Shown here: piece after piece, positions 17,865 to 26,033 of the stretch | Layout: every line of letters starts with the position of its first letter | Position numbering within the stretch: position 1 is the first letter of the stretch | Assembly: GCF_024758005.1 (NCBI RefSeq) | Contig: NZ_CP103288.1 | Location: 1,798,001 to 1,862,000, forward strand | Direction: 5' to 3' | Source: Pseudarthrobacter sp. NS4 | Lineage (GTDB): Bacteria > Actinomycetota > Actinomycetes > Actinomycetales > Micrococcaceae | Length of the DNA: 64,000 nucleotides | Made by a program: the position numbers and the translations under genes | The notes under the pieces: model-generated | What the model saw: the letters and a program-made list of their open reading frames with translations, nothing else | Database searches by the model: none | What the model was told of the DNA's origin: nothing

Positions 17865-18353
17865 CTACCTGCGGGACAGGGCGGCCGTGAGTTGGTCCGG
17901 ACGCCGGGTGGAGGTCAGCCAGTACGGTGTCCGGTCAGCCGGGTCCGTGATGCCGATCTTCACGACGGGATCGATCCAGCCGCGGATGCAGAGGTACGCC
18001 AGGCCGTTGAGCCTGGTTCCGCGTTCCGCCGTAGCTTCCTCGCCGCGGAACTGCTCAACGGTCCCCACGAATTTGCGCTCGATGCTGGCGCGGCCCACCG
18101 TCAGAGCGTCTTCGGTCACCAGGATGGTGGGCGTGGACAGGACCAGGAGGACGGCGATGATGATAAACAGCACCGCCGCCGCCGTGTATCCGGCGGCCGC
18201 GCTGATGGGAGCGAAGACCAGGATCCCGGCCCCCGAGACACCGGCCGCGATGACCCACATCCAGGCGTTGGGCCAGAGCTTCTCCTTGTAGAGCACGGAC
18301 CCTCCCGTGGACGGTGAATCGGGAACGGGCGCTGGAGAGCTGGATTCGGGCAT
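17865..18353 (-). CDS. DUF3093 family membrane protein
   Basis: A 162-residue membrane protein with two adjacent hydrophobic segments (about residues 30-50 and 53-75) followed by a soluble domain ending in TPYWLTSTRRPDQLTAALS. This matches DUF3093, a family found next to dut in many actinobacteria and of unknown function. An AAGGTGGAAAG stretch lies upstream of the ATG. It is divergent from dut. The DUF4193 gene often found next to it in other actinobacteria is not present here. Confidence 0.85.
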   Translation of the reverse strand: MPESSSPAPVPDSPSTGGSVLYKEKLWPNAWMWVIAAGVSGAGILVFAPISAAAGYTAAAVLFIIIAVLLVLSTPTILVTEDALTVGRASIERKFVGTVEQFRGEEATAERGTRLNGLAYLCIRGWIDPVVKIGITDPADRTPYWLTSTRRPDQLTAALSRR

Positions 18354-18477
18354 GCGCCAAGCTTTCCACCTTTGCCCGGCTATTTCATCTTGGCGCCGCA
18401 GGCCCGGGCTGCGCGTCCGCCACCCCCGCCCGGCTGTGCCGGAGGGGGCGTCCTAGGTCTGATGTGGGCGCGCGGGT

Positions 18478-18483
18478 TAGAGT
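18478..18483 (+). promoter_or_regulatory. -10 box for dut
   Basis: TAGAGT, 8 nt before GTG 18492 and only 2 nt before the upstream alternative GTG 18486. If this is the promoter, the upstream GTG would lie before the transcription start, so 18492 is favoured. Confidence 0.4.
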
Positions 18484-18491
18484 GAGTGACT

Positions 18492-19016
18492 GTGACTGAT
18501 CATCCCGCCACACTCGACACTGTCCCCGGCGAAGTGCGCGCAGGCCTGGCCGCCGGCGCTCCGGCTGCCACCCTCCAGGTCCAGCTGAAGATGCTGGACC
18601 CCGGCCTGGAAGCTCCCTCCTACGCCCACCCCGGCGACGCCGGCGCAGACCTTCGCGCCCGGGAGGACGTCATTCTGCAGCCGGGGGAGCGCAGGCTGGT
18701 TCCGACCGGTGTGGCCATCGCGCTTCCGGACGGCTTCGTGGCCCTGATCCATCCGCGCTCCGGCCTGGCCACCAAACACGGCCTCACCATCGTTAACGCC
18801 CCTGGAACGGTAGACGCCGGTTATCGCGGCGAAATATCAGTAACCCTTTTGAACACCGACAGCAGCCAGGCCATCGAACTGCGGCGCGGCGATAGAATTG
18901 CGCAAATGGTCATCCAGCGCGTTGAGCATGCGCAGTTCATTCCCGTCAGCGAATTGAGCGACTCCGTGCGCGGCACGGGAGGGTTCGGGTCCACCGGCGG
19001 ATTCACTCTTCCCTGA
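18492..19016 (+). CDS. dut: dUTP diphosphatase
   Basis: Hydrolyses dUTP to dUMP, keeping uracil out of DNA and feeding dTMP synthesis. The trimeric dUTPase fold shows its five motifs: [33 protein letters not shown] and the C-terminal GTGGFGSTG that closes over the active site. It is 174 residues from GTG 18492; GTG 18486 would add two. It has a non-conserved N-terminal tail of about 30 residues. There is no Shine-Dalgarno, and the start may be leaderless. Confidence 0.95.
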   Translation: MTDHPATLDTVPGEVRAGLAAGAPAATLQVQLKMLDPGLEAPSYAHPGDAGADLRAREDVILQPGERRLVPTGVAIALPDGFVALIHPRSGLATKHGLTIVNAPGTVDAGYRGEISVTLLNTDSSQAIELRRGDRIAQMVIQRVEHAQFIPVSELSDSVRGTGGFGSTGGFTLP

Positions 19017-19122
19017 GCCTGATTCCTTTCGCCGGCAGCTGGCTGCCGGCGGGCAGCACAGCACGACGGCGGGGCCCTCCTCGGGCCGGACCGGAACTTT
19101 TACAACTAAGGAGACACCCCTC

Positions 19123-19836
19123 ATGGTCTTTGGGCTCGGCAGGAAAGCCAAGAAGGAACAGGCAGCCGAACCGGACGAACCGCTGACGGCCGCAGATCCA
19201 GCGGAGGCCGTCGCAGACGGCACCGGACGCCGCGTCAACGGTCCGTTTGATGAATCCGAAATCAGCAGCCGTGACGGCTATGTTGACCTCGGAGCGCTCC
19301 TGATTACGCCCAGCGAGGGGCTCCAGCTGCGCCTCGAGGTGGAAGAGGCCACCCAGCGCGTGGTCGCAGTCACCCTTGACCTCAACGGATCCAGCCTCCA
19401 GTTGCAGGCGTTCGCAGCGCCCAAGACCGAGGAGCTGTGGGACGAGATCCGCGCCCAGATTGGCCAGTCGGTGGGGTCCCAGGGCGGCCAGGTCGAGGAA
19501 GTCGAAGGCACGTTCGGAACCGAGCTCGTGGCCAAGCTCCCCGCCGGCCTCCCCGACGGCAGCCAGGGCTACCGCGTGGCCCGCTTCATCGGCGTCGACG
19601 GTCCCCGCTGGTTCCTCCGAGGTGTCCTTGGCGGTGCCGCCGCCTTGGAACGGGAGGCCGCAGAACCGCTTGAAGCCCTGTTCCGGCAGGTAGTGGTGAT
19701 CCGCGGCGACAGCCCCATGCCGCCCCGCGACCTCCTCCAGCTGCGGCTGCCCAAGGACGCAACCACCACGCCTCCACCGGCTACTCCCAATCTGCAGGAA
19801 CCAGAGCGTGGGCCCGAAACCACACAGATTGGCTGA
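19123..19836 (+). CDS. DUF3710 family protein
   Basis: A 237-residue soluble protein. The charged tail MVFGLGRKAKKEQ is followed by the DUF3710 core (about 40-200, NGPFDESEISSRDGYVDLG to RDLLQLRLP) and a Pro-rich end. AAGGAGA lies upstream. The function is unknown. The family sits beside dut, an OB-fold protein and DUF3159 across actinobacteria, and here it starts a run of close genes with the next two. Confidence 0.85.
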   Translation: MVFGLGRKAKKEQAAEPDEPLTAADPAEAVADGTGRRVNGPFDESEISSRDGYVDLGALLITPSEGLQLRLEVEEATQRVVAVTLDLNGSSLQLQAFAAPKTEELWDEIRAQIGQSVGSQGGQVEEVEGTFGTELVAKLPAGLPDGSQGYRVARFIGVDGPRWFLRGVLGGAAALEREAAEPLEALFRQVVVIRGDSPMPPRDLLQLRLPKDATTTPPPATPNLQEPERGPETTQIG

Positions 19837-19840
19837 CACT

Positions 19841-20185
19841 GTGCCAGGGGAAGGACCGAGGGGCGACGCCCACACCATCCCCCTCAGCCAGCTGCCGCCC
19901 AAGGGCCGGGTGCTTTGCCAGGGACGCATCGAATCCGTCACCTACGTTCCGGCCGACCGGACTGCCGCCTTCAGCGCCATCGTTTCCGATTCGGAACCGG
20001 GCCGGACCGGCGCCACTCCGGGCCGCCGTGCCAGGCTGCGCGTGGTGTGGCTCGGCCGGCGCCGGGTACCGGGTATCGAGGCAGGTACCGAACTCCGGCT
20101 CGAAGGGATGCTGTCCCGGAGCGAGGGCCTCCCCACCATGTTCAACCCCCGCTACGAGATACTTCCCCGTCAGGAGAACGAATGA
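19841..20185 (+). CDS. OB-fold nucleic-acid-binding domain protein
   Basis: A small protein of 114 residues from GTG 19841. The stretch GRVLCQGRIESVTYVPADRTAAFSA through LRLEGMLSRSEGLPTMFNPRYEIL has the strand pattern of an OB fold, as in RecG-like nucleic-acid binders and the Rv2694c neighbourhood of mycobacteria. GTG 19808 would give 11 more residues but overlaps DUF3710 by 29 bp; 19841, five nt after that stop, was preferred. Neither has a clear ribosome site. It overlaps DUF3159 by ATGA. Confidence 0.7.
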   Translation: MPGEGPRGDAHTIPLSQLPPKGRVLCQGRIESVTYVPADRTAAFSAIVSDSEPGRTGATPGRRARLRVVWLGRRRVPGIEAGTELRLEGMLSRSEGLPTMFNPRYEILPRQENE

Positions 20186-20961
20186 CCGCGCCCCAGCCCG
20201 ACCCGTCCGCCGGACCGTCCCGCCCGGACGGCGCAGGACGGGAAAAGGAGCCGCGGGGTGCCGAGGAGCCCTCGCCCGTTGCCGGCCTCGCCGCCGGGTA
20301 CGCTGCCAAGGCAGGACTGCACAGGACGCACGACGGCCGGGTGGACGTCCTGCGGAGCGCCGGCGGCGTCCAAGGCATTGCCGAAAGCATCCTGCCCGGC
20401 CTGGTGTTCCTGGTTTCCTTCACCATCAGCCGGGAACTCACAGTGTCCCTGATTGCCGCGCTGGCCGCAGCAGCAGCTTTCACTGTCGTCCGACTCATCC
20501 AGCGGCGGCCCCTGACCCAGGCGCTTGCCGGTGTTGTCGGCGTCGGAATTTCCGCCTGGTTGGCCAACACCACAGGGAAGGCCGAGGACTTCTACCTCCC
20601 TGGCTTCTTCACCAACGCCGCCTACATCCTCGCGATGGTGGTTTCCATCCTGGTCAAGTGGCCGATTGCCGGCCTGCTGTTCGGTTTCATCCGCAACGAA
20701 GGCCTGGACTGGCGCAAGGACCGGGCCAGGCTCAAGGCCTACCGGCTGGGCACGTGGATCATCGTGGCTGTCCTGGCGCTGCGGCTCATCGTGCAGGTTC
20801 CCCTGTACCTGATGGGCCCGGAAGGCCTTGCCGCACTGGCCACCACCCGCCTGCTGATGGGCGCACCGCTGTACATCCTGGGCGTCTGGATCGCCTGGCT
20901 GGTGACACGGCCGGCGCCGGCGGATGATCTGACCGGGGAGGAACCGGCCGCAAAAGCCTGA
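20182..20961 (+). CDS. DUF3159 family membrane protein
   Basis: A 259-residue membrane protein with a polar N-terminal tail of about 65 residues and five or six hydrophobic helices. It matches DUF3159 (GIAESILPGLVFLVSFTISREL, WPIAGLLFGFIRNEGLDWR). The function is unknown. CAGGAGA lies before the ATG, and the ATGA overlap with the OB-fold gene implies coupling. It converges with the RCK genes, leaving only 4 bp between stops. Confidence 0.85.
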   Translation: MTAPQPDPSAGPSRPDGAGREKEPRGAEEPSPVAGLAAGYAAKAGLHRTHDGRVDVLRSAGGVQGIAESILPGLVFLVSFTISRELTVSLIAALAAAAAFTVVRLIQRRPLTQALAGVVGVGISAWLANTTGKAEDFYLPGFFTNAAYILAMVVSILVKWPIAGLLFGFIRNEGLDWRKDRARLKAYRLGTWIIVAVLALRLIVQVPLYLMGPEGLAALATTRLLMGAPLYILGVWIAWLVTRPAPADDLTGEEPAAKA

Positions 20962-20965
20962 CCGC

Positions 20966-21724
20966 TTAGCCGTCGAAGCCGTCGTCCTCGGGCACCTGCT
21001 GTTCCACCCGCCCCGCATCTGCCGGCACTTCGCCCGCCGGGCGCACGGCACCCGCAGTTTCCACTGCGTCGGCAGAGAGCAGGGCCCGGAGTTCGTCTTC
21101 GGCCGCGATGGTGGTCACGAAGAACAGTTCGTCTCCGCCATCGATGACGTCGTCCCGGCTGGGAGTGATGGGGGCGTGGTCCCGCAGGATCGCCACGAGG
21201 GTGGAGTCCTCCGGCCACCGGATTTCCCCCACAGTCCGGCCGATGACGTGCGAGTCGTGGGGAACGGTGAATTCCACGATGGCGGATACTCCGGTCTGGA
21301 GGGTCAGGAGCCTGACCAGGTCGCCGATCTCCACGGCTTCCTCCACCAGCGCGGTCATAAGCTGCGGCGTGTTGACGGCAACGTCCACGCCCCAGGAATC
21401 GTTGAACATCCAGTCGTTCTTGGGGTTGTTGACGCGGCCAACCGTGCGTCCGACGCCGAATTCTGTCTTGGCCAGCAGGGACACCACCAGGTTGACCTTG
21501 TCATCCCCGGTGGCGGACACCACCACGTCCGCTTCTTCCACCTTCGCGCCCTGGAGGGTGCTCAGCTCGCAGGCGTCGCCCACGAGCCAGTGGGCGCCCC
21601 GGAGCCCGCTCCGCCCGATCACCTCGGGTTTGAGGTCGATCAGCAGAATCTCGTGCTTGTGGGCCAGAAGTTCCCTGGCGATGGACGATCCGACGCTGCC
21701 GGCGCCGACAATAACCACTTTCAC
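20966..21724 (-). CDS. TrkA/RCK-family potassium uptake regulator (CeoC-like)
   Basis: A 252-residue regulatory subunit. A Rossmann RCK_N domain (GAGSVGSSIA near the start, LLIDLKPE for the nucleotide ribose) binds NAD(H) or ATP, and an RCK_C domain follows (about 135-215) where relatives bind ligands, including c-di-AMP in some. The C-terminal tail is acidic. It overlaps the upstream RCK gene by 4 bp, so the two are co-translated and probably form a hetero-oligomer. No TrkG/TrkH channel gene is nearby; the closest candidate partner is the divergent KimA-like importer. Confidence 0.9.
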   Translation of the reverse strand: MKVVIVGAGSVGSSIARELLAHKHEILLIDLKPEVIGRSGLRGAHWLVGDACELSTLQGAKVEEADVVVSATGDDKVNLVVSLLAKTEFGVGRTVGRVNNPKNDWMFNDSWGVDVAVNTPQLMTALVEEAVEIGDLVRLLTLQTGVSAIVEFTVPHDSHVIGRTVGEIRWPEDSTLVAILRDHAPITPSRDDVIDGGDELFFVTTIAAEDELRALLSADAVETAGAVRPAGEVPADAGRVEQQVPEDDGFDG

Positions 21725-22395
21725 TGCAACTCCTTGGCGGGGGCTTTGGCCAGGATCTGGGCGACCTGGGAGCTGCGGTCAACCTGCAGCATGGCATGTA
21801 CCGTGTCACCGTCCTGGTAGGCGGTTCCGTCATCGGGCAGCAATCCTTCACCGAAGCGGGTGAGGTAGGCCACGCGGACGTCGGCTGCCTTCTCGATGCT
21901 GCTGATCCGGTGCCCGATCCAGCCGGCGTCCAGGTCCAGTTCTGCCAGGACCAGGCGTCCGGAGGGCTCACGGAAATCACCCGCAAGGTGCTGCTCCGGA
22001 AGGATGCGGCGCAGCACCTGGTCCGCGCTCCAACGGACTGCCGCGACGGTGGGAATGCCCAGGCGCTGGTAGATCTCGGCACGGCCCGGATCATAGATGC
22101 GGGCAACGACGTGGGGGACGTGGAACGTTTCGCGCGCCACCCGGGTGGCCAGGATGTTGGAGTTGTCACCGCTGGACACCGCCGCGAACGCATACGCTTC
22201 AGCCACGCCGGCCTGCTTAAGCGTGTCGCGGTCGAAGCCGACGCCGGTCACCTTGCGGCCCGTGAACCCCTGGCGGAGCCGGCGGAAAGCGCGGTCGTCC
22301 TGGTCAATGATGGCTACCGAATGCCCGGCGTCCTCCAGCGTATGCGCCAGCGTCGCCCCCACCCGGCCACATCCCATGATCACGAAATGCGCCAC
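21721..22395 (-). CDS. TrkA/RCK-family potassium uptake regulator (CeoB-like)
   Basis: First gene of the RCK pair; 224 residues. The NAD-binding glycine motif is GCGRVGATLA, and the ribose-binding acidic residue is in VAIIDQDDRAF. An RCK_C domain covers about 135-215. AGAGGAGA lies upstream of the ATG. Gene order with the KimA-like importer, DUF3159, OB-fold and dut matches the ceoB/ceoC region of Mycobacterium tuberculosis. Its role in gating a potassium transporter is known for the family and inferred here. Confidence 0.9.
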   Translation of the reverse strand: MAHFVIMGCGRVGATLAHTLEDAGHSVAIIDQDDRAFRRLRQGFTGRKVTGVGFDRDTLKQAGVAEAYAFAAVSSGDNSNILATRVARETFHVPHVVARIYDPGRAEIYQRLGIPTVAAVRWSADQVLRRILPEQHLAGDFREPSGRLVLAELDLDAGWIGHRISSIEKAADVRVAYLTRFGEGLLPDDGTAYQDGDTVHAMLQVDRSSQVAQILAKAPAKELQ

Positions 22396-22479
22396 CGTAT
22401 CTCCTCTGTATAGCCGTCCAGGTTGTGCAGCTAGAACTCTACCGGCAGCCCCGCGGCTTCCGGCCGTCCAACTGCCGTC

Positions 22480-22508
22480 ATGACATCACCCGGGAATCCG
22501 ACTAGCTT
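22480..22508 (+). promoter_or_regulatory. Promoter of the KimA-like gene (leaderless)
   Basis: ATGACA (22480-22485), 17 nt spacer, TAGCTT (22503-22508), then 6 nt to the GTG start. This is the best-formed promoter of the leaderless set in the window. Confidence 0.6.
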
Positions 22509-22514
22509 TGTGGA

Positions 22515-24491
22515 GTGCTGACAATATTGAACGCCGTCAAACGCGTGCTGGTAGGCAGGCCAGTCCGGAACGACCGCCTGGGCCGTACCCTGCTTCCCAA
22601 AAAGATCGCACTGCCGGTTTTCGCGTCCGATGCGCTCTCATCAGTAGCCTACGCGCCCGATGAAATCCTGCTCACCCTCGCGTTGGCCGGCGTCAGCGCG
22701 GTGGCGTTCTCGCCCTGGGTGGGGCTGGCCGTCATGGTGGTGCTCCTGACGGTGGTGGCCTCTTACCGGCAGAACGTCCACGCCTACCCGTCGGGCGGCG
22801 GGGACTACGAGATCGCCGGCGAAAACCTGGGAAAATACGCCGGCGTCACGGTGGCGTCGGCCCTGCTGGTGGACTACGTCCTGACCGTTGCCGTATCCAT
22901 GTCGTCCGCCGCGACGTACCTCACCACAGCCGTCCCGGCACTGCACGGACAGCAGGCTCTGATCGCGGCCATCGGCGTCGTAATCCTTGCCCTGGTCAAC
23001 CTGAGGGGCGTCAAGGAGGCCAGGACTCTGTTCGCCGTCCCCACCTACATCTTTGTGGCCTCGATCCTGGGCATGACGGGGGTGGGCATCTTCCAGGCGG
23101 CCACCGGCCAGCTTGGCGAGGCCCCCTCGGCGGACTTCACCATCGTGCCCGCCCCCGGCTTCGACGAGGGGCTGGTGGGCCTGGCCGGCGCGTTCCTCCT
23201 CCTCCGGGCCTTCTCCTCCGGCGCCGCGGCGCTCACCGGCATTGAAGCAATCAGCAACGGCGTGCCCAACTTCCGCCCGCCAAAAAGCAAGAACGCGGCC
23301 ACCACGCTGCTCCTGCTGGGCGTCATCGGCGCTGCGATGCTGGCCGGCATCATGTACCTGGCCAACGCCACCAAAGTGCACATCGTCATGGATCCGGCCA
23401 CTGAGTTCCTGCTGAACGGCAACACGCTCCCTGAGGGCTACATCCAGACACCTGCCATCAGCCAGATCGCCCACGCCATCTTCGGCCCCGGATCCATTCC
23501 GTTCTACCTCGTCGTGGCTGCCACCGGCGTCATCCTGGTGTTTGCCGCCAATACCGCCTTCAACGGTTTCCCTGTCCTTGGCTCCATCCTCGCCCAGGAC
23601 GGCTACCTGCCCCGCCAGCTGCGGACCCGGGGGGACCGGCTCGCTTTCAGCAACGGCGTCCTGGCCCTCGCGGCAGGCGCACTGGTCCTGATCACAGCCT
23701 TCAACGCGGATGTGACCAAGCTCATCCAGCTCTATATCGTGGGCGTCTTCATTTCGTTTACGGCCAGCCAGTTCGGCATGATCCGGCATTGGGGCCGGCA
23801 GCTCAAACTCGCCAGGGACAAGACGTTGAGGCGGCGCATCATCAAGTCCCGCACCATCAACAGCATCGGCTTCGGGATGACTGCCGTGGTGCTGGTGATC
23901 GTGCTGGTCACCAAGTTCGAGCAGGGTGCCTGGATCGCGTTGCTCGCCATGTTCATCCTTTTCCTGATCATGTGGAGCATCCGGGGGCACTACGACAATG
24001 TGGCCAAGGAGCTGGCTGTGGACGAAGATTCGTCACCGCGCGCCCTGCCCACCAGGGTCCACGCCGTCCTGCTTGTCTCCCACGTACGCAAGCCCGTCCT
24101 CCGGGCCCTGGCCTACGCCCGGGCGTCCCGGCCCTCCCGGCTGGACGCCATCACCGTGGACATCGACGCCGAGGAGACCGCCCAGACCGTCGCCGACTGG
24201 GAAAAGCTCGAGATCCCGGTGCCGCTGACGGTACTGGCAAGCCCGTACAGGGAAACGGTCACCCCCATCATGGATTACATCAAGCAGATGCGGCTTGATT
24301 CCCCGCGCGACCTTATCGTGGTCTACATCCCCGAATACGTCGTGGGCAAGTGGTGGGAGCAACTGGTGCACAACCAGACTGCACTGCGCATCAAGACCCG
24401 GCTGCACTTCGAACCCGGGGTCATGGTGGCCAGCGTTCCCTGGCAGCTCAAATCATCCGAAGAAGCAAAGAACCTCCAGGACATCCAATGA
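22515..24491 (+). CDS. KimA-like APC-superfamily potassium importer
   Basis: A 658-residue APC permease with about 12 membrane helices and a C-terminal cytosolic domain (about 500-640). It resembles KimA (YdaO) of Bacillus subtilis, a potassium importer: matching marks are FASDALSSVAYAPDEIL, YRQNVHAYPSGGGDYEIAGENLG, AFSSGAAALTGIEAISNGVP, ANTAFNGFP and the end-domain LVHNQTALRIKTRL. In B. subtilis kimA is under a c-di-AMP riboswitch; here the GTG start appears leaderless, so no riboswitch is possible in that transcript. The stop overlaps the next gene. Ion specificity is inferred from this likeness and from the neighbouring RCK genes. Confidence 0.8.
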   Translation: MLTILNAVKRVLVGRPVRNDRLGRTLLPKKIALPVFASDALSSVAYAPDEILLTLALAGVSAVAFSPWVGLAVMVVLLTVVASYRQNVHAYPSGGGDYEIAGENLGKYAGVTVASALLVDYVLTVAVSMSSAATYLTTAVPALHGQQALIAAIGVVILALVNLRGVKEARTLFAVPTYIFVASILGMTGVGIFQAATGQLGEAPSADFTIVPAPGFDEGLVGLAGAFLLLRAFSSGAAALTGIEAISNGVPNFRPPKSKNAATTLLLLGVIGAAMLAGIMYLANATKVHIVMDPATEFLLNGNTLPEGYIQTPAISQIAHAIFGPGSIPFYLVVAATGVILVFAANTAFNGFPVLGSILAQDGYLPRQLRTRGDRLAFSNGVLALAAGALVLITAFNADVTKLIQLYIVGVFISFTASQFGMIRHWGRQLKLARDKTLRRRIIKSRTINSIGFGMTAVVLVIVLVTKFEQGAWIALLAMFILFLIMWSIRGHYDNVAKELAVDEDSSPRALPTRVHAVLLVSHVRKPVLRALAYARASRPSRLDAITVDIDAEETAQTVADWEKLEIPVPLTVLASPYRETVTPIMDYIKQMRLDSPRDLIVVYIPEYVVGKWWEQLVHNQTALRIKTRLHFEPGVMVASVPWQLKSSEEAKNLQDIQ

Positions 24492-25870
24492 TTGCCAGAA
24501 CCTCCACCACGCCCAACCAGACGACCGGCACGGGAGGGCATGCCGGTGAAGAAGCCGTCGTCGACGTCGGCCCGGTTGCCCACGGCGGCCACTGCGTTGC
24601 CCGGCACGAGGGGCGCGTCATCTTCGTCAGGCACGGCATTCCGGGAGAAAAAGTCCGGGTGCGGCTGACGGACGCGGAGGACAAAGCCAAGTTCTGGCGT
24701 GCCGACGTTGTCGAAGTGCTCGAAGCGTCACCGGACCGCGTGGAGCACTTTTGGCGTCCGGCTGATTCCGGCAGGGCGTGGGGCCACGGGCATCCACCCG
24801 TCGGTGGGGCGGAATTCGGGCACATTGCCCTCACGCGGCAGCGGAGCCTCAAGTCCGAAGTACTGGCTGAGCAGCTCCGCCGGCTGGCCGGCGTCGAGCA
24901 CCTTCCGTCCGGCGGGGCGGTGGAGGCAGTGGGGGAAGCGTCCGACGGCGGCGACGGCCTTGGGTGGCGGACGCGGGCAAGCTTTTCGGTCACCCCGGGG
25001 GGCAAGCTGGGCATGCACGCCCACCGGTCGGGGCATATCGTTCCGGTGCGGGAGATGCCGCTGGCCACCGGCGCAATCAACGGCCTGCGGCTGTGGGACA
25101 TCGACCTCCAGGGCATTGAGCGGGTGGAGGTCGCTGCGCCGGGCAACGGCTCACGGCCGCTGGTGCTGCTCGCCCCGGCTCCCGGGACGAAAGCCAAGCG
25201 GCTCAGCGCCATCGCGGCCGGGCTGCCGGACGACGTATCTGTTGCCGCCTTCGACCCCACCACCGAGGATGTGCAGCAGGTGCGCGGCCGTACCTGGGTG
25301 CAGGAATCGGCGGCCGGCCACGACTACCGGGTGACGGGCGCCGGGTTCTGGCAGATCCACCGCGACGCGCCCGGGACACTTGTGGGGACTGTCACAGAAT
25401 TTCTGCAGACCGGCGGTTTCCTGCACGCCGGCGCCGTGGTCGCGGACCTGTATGCAGGGGCCGGGCTTTTCACGGCCGTGCTGGCCGATGCGGTGGGGGA
25501 GACCGGGTCCGTCCTGTCAGTGGAAGGTGCTCCCGGAACCAGCCGGGACGCGCGCAAGAACCTGCACGGAGCCCCGCAGGTGGAGATTGTCCAGGGCAGG
25601 GTAGAGCGGATCCTGCGCCAGAAACCGCGGAATTTCGACGCCCTCATCCTGGATCCGCCCAGGGCCGGCGCCGGCAAGGCCGTAGTTGGCCAACTCATCG
25701 CGGCGCAACCCCGCGCCATTGCCTACGTATCCTGCGATCCGGCGTCGTTCGCCCGTGACGTGGGTTACTTCCGCCAGGCCGGCTGGGACCTGGCGGAGCT
25801 GAGGGCTTTCGACCTCTACCCCCACACCCATCACCTGGAGACGGTGGCACTGCTGACTCCAGGTCAGTGA
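24488..25870 (+). CDS. TrmA/RlmD-family class I SAM-dependent RNA methyltransferase
   Basis: A 460-residue uracil-C5 RNA methyltransferase-like protein. An N-terminal TRAM domain (about 20-85) is followed by a central domain and a Rossmann methyltransferase domain (VADLYAGAGLFTAVLA, LDPPRAG). The catalytic cysteine is in YVSCDPASFARD and the general base in HHLETVALL. The cysteines that hold an iron-sulfur cluster in RlmD (GGCxxQH region) are missing; GGAEFGHI stands there. It starts with ATGA overlap on the KimA-like gene, the same pair as in mycobacteria. Whether rRNA or tRNA is the target cannot be told. Confidence 0.85.
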   Translation: MIARTSTTPNQTTGTGGHAGEEAVVDVGPVAHGGHCVARHEGRVIFVRHGIPGEKVRVRLTDAEDKAKFWRADVVEVLEASPDRVEHFWRPADSGRAWGHGHPPVGGAEFGHIALTRQRSLKSEVLAEQLRRLAGVEHLPSGGAVEAVGEASDGGDGLGWRTRASFSVTPGGKLGMHAHRSGHIVPVREMPLATGAINGLRLWDIDLQGIERVEVAAPGNGSRPLVLLAPAPGTKAKRLSAIAAGLPDDVSVAAFDPTTEDVQQVRGRTWVQESAAGHDYRVTGAGFWQIHRDAPGTLVGTVTEFLQTGGFLHAGAVVADLYAGAGLFTAVLADAVGETGSVLSVEGAPGTSRDARKNLHGAPQVEIVQGRVERILRQKPRNFDALILDPPRAGAGKAVVGQLIAAQPRAIAYVSCDPASFARDVGYFRQAGWDLAELRAFDLYPHTHHLETVALLTPGQ

Positions 25871-25887
25871 TGCCACTGATGTTTTCG

Positions 25888-25904
25888 ACTACGATGACCG
25901 TAGT
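25888..25904. promoter_or_regulatory. Inverted repeat upstream of acnA
   Basis: ACTACG-atgac-CGTAGT, perfect 6-5-6. It lies about 130 bp before the acnA start and could bind a regulator; the core is CTAC-N7-GTAG, two bases wider than the BlaI-like sites at cydA. Confidence 0.35.
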
Positions 25905-26033
25905 AGTCCCACGTCGCGCCCGTATTCACGGCCGGCCGTGTGCAATTTTCGGGCCCGAGCTAATTAGGGCCTCCTAACTAGCAGGCGGTCAACCGCGCGA
26001 CAAAGATGAAACTGTTGCGAGAGGAGTCCTGCG

